Source: Ignavibacteria bacterium UBA6906 (GTDB taxonomy: Bacteria; Bacteroidota; Ignavibacteria; UBA10030; UBA6906). Taken from it: a DNA stretch of 10,024 bases. Below the pieces are notes generated by a model, which worked only from the letters and a program-made list of their open reading frames with translations, was not told the DNA's origin and did no database searches. The stretch spans positions 1-10,024 of the forward strand of contig DKBG01000252.1 of the NCBI GenBank assembly GCA_002451155.1, in the 5' to 3' direction. Position 1 is the first letter of the stretch; each line of letters begins with the position of its first letter. The position numbers were made by a program, and so were the translations under genes. Shown piece by piece: positions 7,121 through 10,024 of this stretch.

Positions 7121-7971
7121 GTGGACACCCCCTTCGCAACTGTTCAAGAACAATGGAGCCTATCCATAAAGTCCTTCCTCGCATTGCTATTCCTCTGTTC
7201 CGCGACGATGCTCTCATCCTGCTCCGCCCACCGGGAGCCAAACGTGGAGGGCAGGGACATCATCTATTCCTCGGGCGGGACCACAATGAAGGGTATCTTG
7301 CCTCCGATGTCAACCTGGAGGGAAAGCGTCCGGGAATCCTTGTTGTCCACGAGTGGTGGGGGCTGAACGACTATGCGCGGAAGCGCGCGAGAATGCTTGC
7401 TGAGCTCGGGTATACCGCCCTTGCAGTAGACATGTTCGGCGACGGAAAGACCACCGATCATCCGGAGGAGGCTGGGAAATTCGCGATGGAGTCGATGCGG
7501 AGTCTGGACACTGCCAGGGCCCGATTTATGGCCGCCTACAACCTGCTCAAAGAGCAGCCGGGGGTGGATGGTGAGCGGATTGGCGCGATCGGGTACTGCT
7601 TCGGCGGAGGTGTGGTGCTCGAGATGGCCCGCACGGGAGCCGATTTGCGGGGGGTTGTGAGTTTCCACGGATCTCTGGGCACTCAGACGCCGGCAGAGCG
7701 GGGCGCGGTGAAGGCCCGTCTTCTTGTCTGCAGTGGCGGCGATGACTCGTTCGTCACACCCGACCAGGTCGAGCAATTCAAAAAGGAAATGAACGAGGCG
7801 GGAGTTGCATACACCTTCGAAAACTTCCCGGGCGCGAAACACGCGTTCACGAATCCTGACGCGGATACCTATGCAGAGAAGTACGGCCTTGCTGTCGGGT
7901 ACAACAAGGCCGCGGACGAGAAGTCATGGGCCGATATGCGTGCGTTTTTCCAGGAGGTTTTAGTCAGATAG
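7121..7971 (+). pseudogene. Dienelactone hydrolase family lipoprotein, frameshifted at 7291-7293
   Basis: This alpha/beta-hydrolase is split over two frames. The first frame gives a lipoprotein signal peptide (KSFLALLFLCSATMLSSCSA, lipobox LSSC) and the opening strand up to SSGGTTMKG. After GGG at 7291-7293, the frame one base back continues with YLASDVNLEG, HEWWGLNDYARKRARML, the nucleophile elbow GYCFGGG (Cys codon 7597-7599), Asp (7741-7746) and His in GAKHAF (7840-7842). The catalytic triad and the Glu of HEWWG are intact. One inserted G would rejoin the halves into about 268-283 residues. GTG at 7121 is the only standard start in the signal-peptide frame. GGAG at 7155-7158 sits seven bases before an ATA at 7166, where the natural signal peptide should begin. 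The downstream frame is also open without interruption from an ATG at 7090 (about 293 residues), but its N-terminus is then implausible. A real mutation or a sequence error are both possible. Confidence 0.75.
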
Positions 7972-7997
7972 TGAGCCGCGAAATCGTGTAGTCGATA

Positions 7998-8024
7998 GCG
8001 CCCGGGCCGGTGGGACCCGGGCGC
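7998..8024 (+). terminator. GC-rich hairpin between convergent genes, probable terminator
   Basis: A perfect 9-base stem GCGCCCGGG/CCCGGGCGC encloses a 9-base loop 26 bases after the hydrolase stop. It is followed by a T-rich but interrupted tail (CTGCGTCTTCTGCTCTTG). It lies 18 bases from the end of the convergent methyltransferase gene, so it may serve both. No clean T-run follows on the minus strand. Confidence 0.6.
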
Positions 8025-8042
8025 CTGCGTCTTCTGCTCTTG

Positions 8043-8864
8043 CTATGCCTTTCTTCCCGCGACGTCGACCACGAGAGGAGAGAAGAACATCGCGTCCGGG
8101 TTCCCGCGGTGCTCGTTCCAGTCTTTCAGTATCGCCTCTGCCTCAGCCCTCTTCATGAGGCCATGCTCTGCCATCAGGGGAACGTGAGTGGAAAAGAACC
8201 GATGTGCCCACTCCATCACGCCGCTTTCCGGACCTCCCGCCAGACAGGTCGGAGAAAAATCGATCAGCGAGAGCCGATGCTTTCTGAATACTGCAGGCAA
8301 ACGCGCCGCGACATACGGGTCACCTCCGCCCTTCCTGTAATACTCCCGGACCAGATCGGGCACCTGTTCGAATGCCCCTCCCCTCGGGAAAAGGCTAAGA
8401 CCCTCATATGAATAATCCTGTATCGCCAGAATGCCTCCATCCCGCAACGCAGGGACGAGCCGTTCGATGGAGCGGTCAACGTCTTTCGCAAAACTGATGA
8501 CCCACCTGGCAAGATAAAGATCATAGGCACCGGCGGGGAGAGGAGTATCCTCCAGGGTGCCCTCTATAAAGTGAACGTTGGAAATCCTTCTCTTCGCGGC
8601 CTGGTCCCTCGCGTAGTCGAGGTAGAACGCGGAGGGCTCCAGGAGCGTGATGCTACCCTCCTTCCCGACTAGATCCGCGAGATCCCAGGAGACAAATCCA
8701 GGTCCCGCCCCGACATCAAGGCATTTCCAGCCTGTCCGTATTCCCAGTCGGAGAATGAACCGCTCCGTGACTGCCTCCCAGACAGAATGCTGGAATCGCA
8801 ATCTCTCCAACTCAGATTCATTCGCTCCAAATATGTACTCCTGGGATTTCTTCTTCTTGCCCAT
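8043..8864 (-). CDS. Class I SAM-dependent methyltransferase
   Basis: This 273-residue protein is predicted to be soluble, transferring methyl groups from S-adenosylmethionine to an unknown acceptor. Residues 1-30 begin with a lysine-rich MGKKKKSQEY, followed by FGANESELERLRFQ, a lead-in common in UbiE-like methyltransferases. Motif I is CLDVGAGPGF (48-57), the acidic ribose-binding residue is Glu76 in LLEPS, and a motif II-like stretch is EGTLEDTPLP (101-110). AYDLYLARWVISF (113-125) and LRDGGILAIQDYSY (140-153) complete the Rossmann core. The C-terminal ~120 residues probably form the substrate cap. The ATG at 8864 has no clear ribosome binding site. It converges on the hydrolase gene and has no operon partner, so the acceptor cannot be inferred from context. 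Confidence 0.9.
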   Translation of the reverse strand: MGKKKKSQEYIFGANESELERLRFQHSVWEAVTERFILRLGIRTGWKCLDVGAGPGFVSWDLADLVGKEGSITLLEPSAFYLDYARDQAAKRRISNVHFIEGTLEDTPLPAGAYDLYLARWVISFAKDVDRSIERLVPALRDGGILAIQDYSYEGLSLFPRGGAFEQVPDLVREYYRKGGGDPYVAARLPAVFRKHRLSLIDFSPTCLAGGPESGVMEWAHRFFSTHVPLMAEHGLMKRAEAEAILKDWNEHRGNPDAMFFSPLVVDVAGRKA

Positions 8865-8924
8865 AGGAGTTTGTCCTGGTGTGGTTGCGAAGGGGATAAG
8901 CCCTGTACTGTTCGGTTATGATGC

Positions 8925-8950
8925 TGTGATTACGCTGCCAGAGTATCACA
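8925..8950. promoter_or_regulatory. Dyad upstream of the methyltransferase gene
   Basis: TGTGAT (8925-8930) and ATCACA (8945-8950) form a perfect dyad with 14 bases between, about 60-85 bases before the methyltransferase start. It could be an operator or a hairpin. The half-sites resemble CRP half-sites, but the spacing is far from the six bases of a CRP site, so I do not call it one. Confidence 0.25.
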
Positions 8951-8998
8951 ATCACGCTCCCGTGTCACATCCGGATTGTCCATACGGAACGGTCGTCA

Positions 8999-9090
8999 GC
9001 GACGCCGAGACAACGCAAAGAGCAGAGAGGGAACCTGTGTAATCTGTTCTCTTTGCCTCCTTCGCGATTCCATTGTTGTCTCTGCGTCGC
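8999..9090. repeat. Degenerate inverted repeat, about 92 bases, intergenic
   Basis: The outer arms GCGACGCCGAGACAAC (8999-9014) and GTTGTCTCTGCGTCGC (9075-9090) are inverted copies with one mismatch in 16. Inner arms GCAAAGAG (9015-9022) and CTCTTTGC (9049-9056) match perfectly, and CAGA/TCTG can extend the stem inward. The right side carries an extra 18 bases (9057-9074) between its outer and inner arms. It lies between the methyltransferase start and the phosphatase stop, with no open frame of its own. The rest of 8865-9144 shows no gene. A miniature mobile or REP-like element is possible. Confidence 0.6.
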
Positions 9091-9144
9091 ACCAGGGTGG
9101 ACTGCATGAACGTGACGGATCCACAGAACGTCAAAGTCGCGGCA

Positions 9145-9936
9145 CTAGAAGGCAAAGACAACGGACACGCCGAGGCCTCCCGGGCCCAGGGAAGGCGACG
9201 TTTGAATGGCACTCCCCTCGGTTCGGTGAAGAAGTGGTATGGTATACCCTATTGCGCTTCCCAGCAGAGCGCCCACCAGCACATCGGTGGGGAAATGCTT
9301 CCCTGATGTCACGCGGAGAATTCCCACGGTGGTCGCCAGGGCGAGCGAGCCGGCCCAGAGGTAGGGTCTCCAGGGGGAGGTCGGGAAAAAGTCCCCGTAC
9401 ACGGTTGAAATGAATACCGCCGAGGAAAAGGCGAACATGGTATGCTGAGAAAAGAAAGATCGCCTCGCATCCGGAGCAGTTTTTTCGGCCTGATCAACAC
9501 TTGCGTTATAGACGAACGGCCGCGGACGATCGACAGACCCTTTGGTGATCTGCGGGAGCACCGCCGCAAGGGCGAGCGTCTCGAGATACATTCCGCCGAC
9601 CGTTGCCGAGTTGTCGCGGATTCGGGCGTCAGCAAGGAGTGCCAGCGGCGAAAGGATCAGGGAAAACTCCAGAACTGTACTCGCATCAGAGGCGGTCGGG
9701 GAAAAATATCTGGTGGCGCCGCGGTCGAAACTGTTTATATCATTTCTGGAGAGCGACGCAATTTCAGTGTCGGTCAGCCCGGGCAAATCTTTGTCGACTG
9801 CGAACATCGTTGCCGTGAGTGCCCCTGTCACGCCCAGCATAGGCCCGTCCACCTTCCAGCTCAGCGAATAGGGAGACTGGGCCAGAACAGTGAACGGAAA
9901 AGCGAGCAGGAGGAGGATTGAACGAAGGTTGCGCAT
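9145..9936 (-). CDS. Exported PAP2-family (type 2 phosphatidic acid phosphatase-like) phosphatase
   Basis: This 263-residue protein has a signal peptide (MRNLRSILLLLAFPFTVLA, cleavage before QSPYS), so it should act in the envelope or periplasm. The three PAP2 motifs are visible. Motif 1 is K132-x6-R139-P140 in KGSVDRPRP. Motif 2 is FSQH (162-165), with Ser163 and His165 kept but Pro and Gly of the usual PSGH replaced. Motif 3 is R208-x5-H214-x3-D218 in RVTSGKHFPTD, with Leu in place of the usual Ser before Arg. Hydrophobic helices lie around these motifs. The C-terminus, GLGVSVVFAF, resembles a terminal beta-strand. I chose the ATG at 9936 because GGAGAA lies just upstream; the ATG at 9948, with GGAAG before it, is nearly as good. 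Likely substrates are lipid phosphates or pyrophosphates, but this is family knowledge only. Confidence 0.9.
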   Translation of the reverse strand: MRNLRSILLLLAFPFTVLAQSPYSLSWKVDGPMLGVTGALTATMFAVDKDLPGLTDTEIASLSRNDINSFDRGATRYFSPTASDASTVLEFSLILSPLALLADARIRDNSATVGGMYLETLALAAVLPQITKGSVDRPRPFVYNASVDQAEKTAPDARRSFFSQHTMFAFSSAVFISTVYGDFFPTSPWRPYLWAGSLALATTVGILRVTSGKHFPTDVLVGALLGSAIGYTIPLLHRTEGSAIQTSPSLGPGGLGVSVVFAF

Positions 9937-9986
9937 CGGGTTCTCCATAAAGTGACTTCCGGTAAATCCCCCCGCGGCAGGTCCGG

Positions 9987-9998
9987 GACCGGCCGGTC
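9987..9998. other. 12-base perfect palindrome upstream of the phosphatase gene
   Basis: GACCGGCCGGTC is a perfect palindrome about 50 bases before the phosphatase start codon. It might be an operator or part of a hairpin ending a neighbouring gene, but in GC-rich sequence it may be chance. Nothing else is recognisable between 9937 and the window end. Confidence 0.25.
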
Positions 9999-10024
9999 GC
10001 TGTGCAGGGCGGACCACCAGGGAC

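Noticed and set aside
7286..7296. Programmed -1 ribosomal frameshift in the hydrolase
   Set aside because: The sequence around ATG AAG GGT ATC has no X-XXY-YYZ slippery heptamer and I see no convincing downstream stem or pseudoknot. A simple one-base deletion or sequence error explains it better.
7264..7842. Minus-strand open frame of 192 codons opposite the hydrolase
   Set aside because: It is antisense to the intact catalytic region of the hydrolase, with its conserved HEWWG and GYCFGGG motifs. The antisense translation has no recognisable features.
8925..8950. CRP/FNR-like operator upstream of the methyltransferase
   Set aside because: The half-sites TGTGAT and ATCACA are 14 bases apart, whereas CRP-type sites have about six bases between TGTGA and TCACA. 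Only a generic dyad is supported.
8865..9144. Possible tRNA or small protein gene in the 280-base gap
   Set aside because: No cloverleaf arms or T-loop signature are visible. The open frames on both strands lack ribosome binding sites and coding character; the structure present is the inverted repeat already listed.

Overview
The window most resembles a Gram-negative, fairly GC-rich chromosome. It encodes an outer-membrane beta-barrel protein of the PorV/FadL-like type, a lipoprotein signal peptide, and an exported phosphatase whose C-terminus looks like a beta-strand. The barrel style (a signature of the form ARALGMGNAY...NPATL) is common in the Bacteroidota/Chlorobi/Ignavibacteria group, so I favour that lineage with moderate confidence. 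There is no rRNA, tRNA, transposase, CRISPR array or phage gene. This reads as ordinary chromosomal territory, not an accessory island.

Layout. Positions 1-5088, minus strand: a tightly packed Mrp/Mnh-type multisubunit Na+(K+)/H+ antiporter operon in the order A-B-C-D-E-(F). It runs leftward and the window edge cuts it 13 codons into subunit F. Most junctions are 4-base ATGA overlaps or directly abutting, as expected for translationally coupled subunits of one membrane complex. Subunit A has about 768 residues with a C-terminal DUF4040-type domain, and subunit B is a separate gene, so this is the seven-gene type and not the fused AB type. Positions 5089-5402: a divergent intergenic region with a plausible promoter on each side. 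Between the promoters lie four small dyads, two of which share an 11-base repeat. Positions 5403-6872, plus strand: the outer-membrane barrel protein, followed by a likely terminator. Positions 7121-7971, plus strand: a dienelactone-hydrolase-family lipoprotein whose signal peptide and catalytic body lie in different frames (apparent one-base deletion at 7291-7293). Its most natural start position carries ATA instead of ATG. A strong GC hairpin separates it from the convergent gene. Positions 8043-8864, minus strand: a class I SAM-dependent methyltransferase. Positions 8865-9144: non-coding, with a degenerate inverted repeat of about 92 bases. Positions 9145-9936, minus strand: an exported PAP2-family phosphatase. 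Positions 9937-10024: a short non-coding end with one 12-base palindrome.

Functionally, the antiporter handles pH and Na+ homeostasis at the inner membrane. The barrel protein, hydrolase and phosphatase are envelope proteins with no evident pathway link to it. I found no convincing undescribed multi-gene system. The points most worth a second look are the broken or recoded hydrolase, the repeat element at 8999-9090, and the dyad cluster between the divergent operons.
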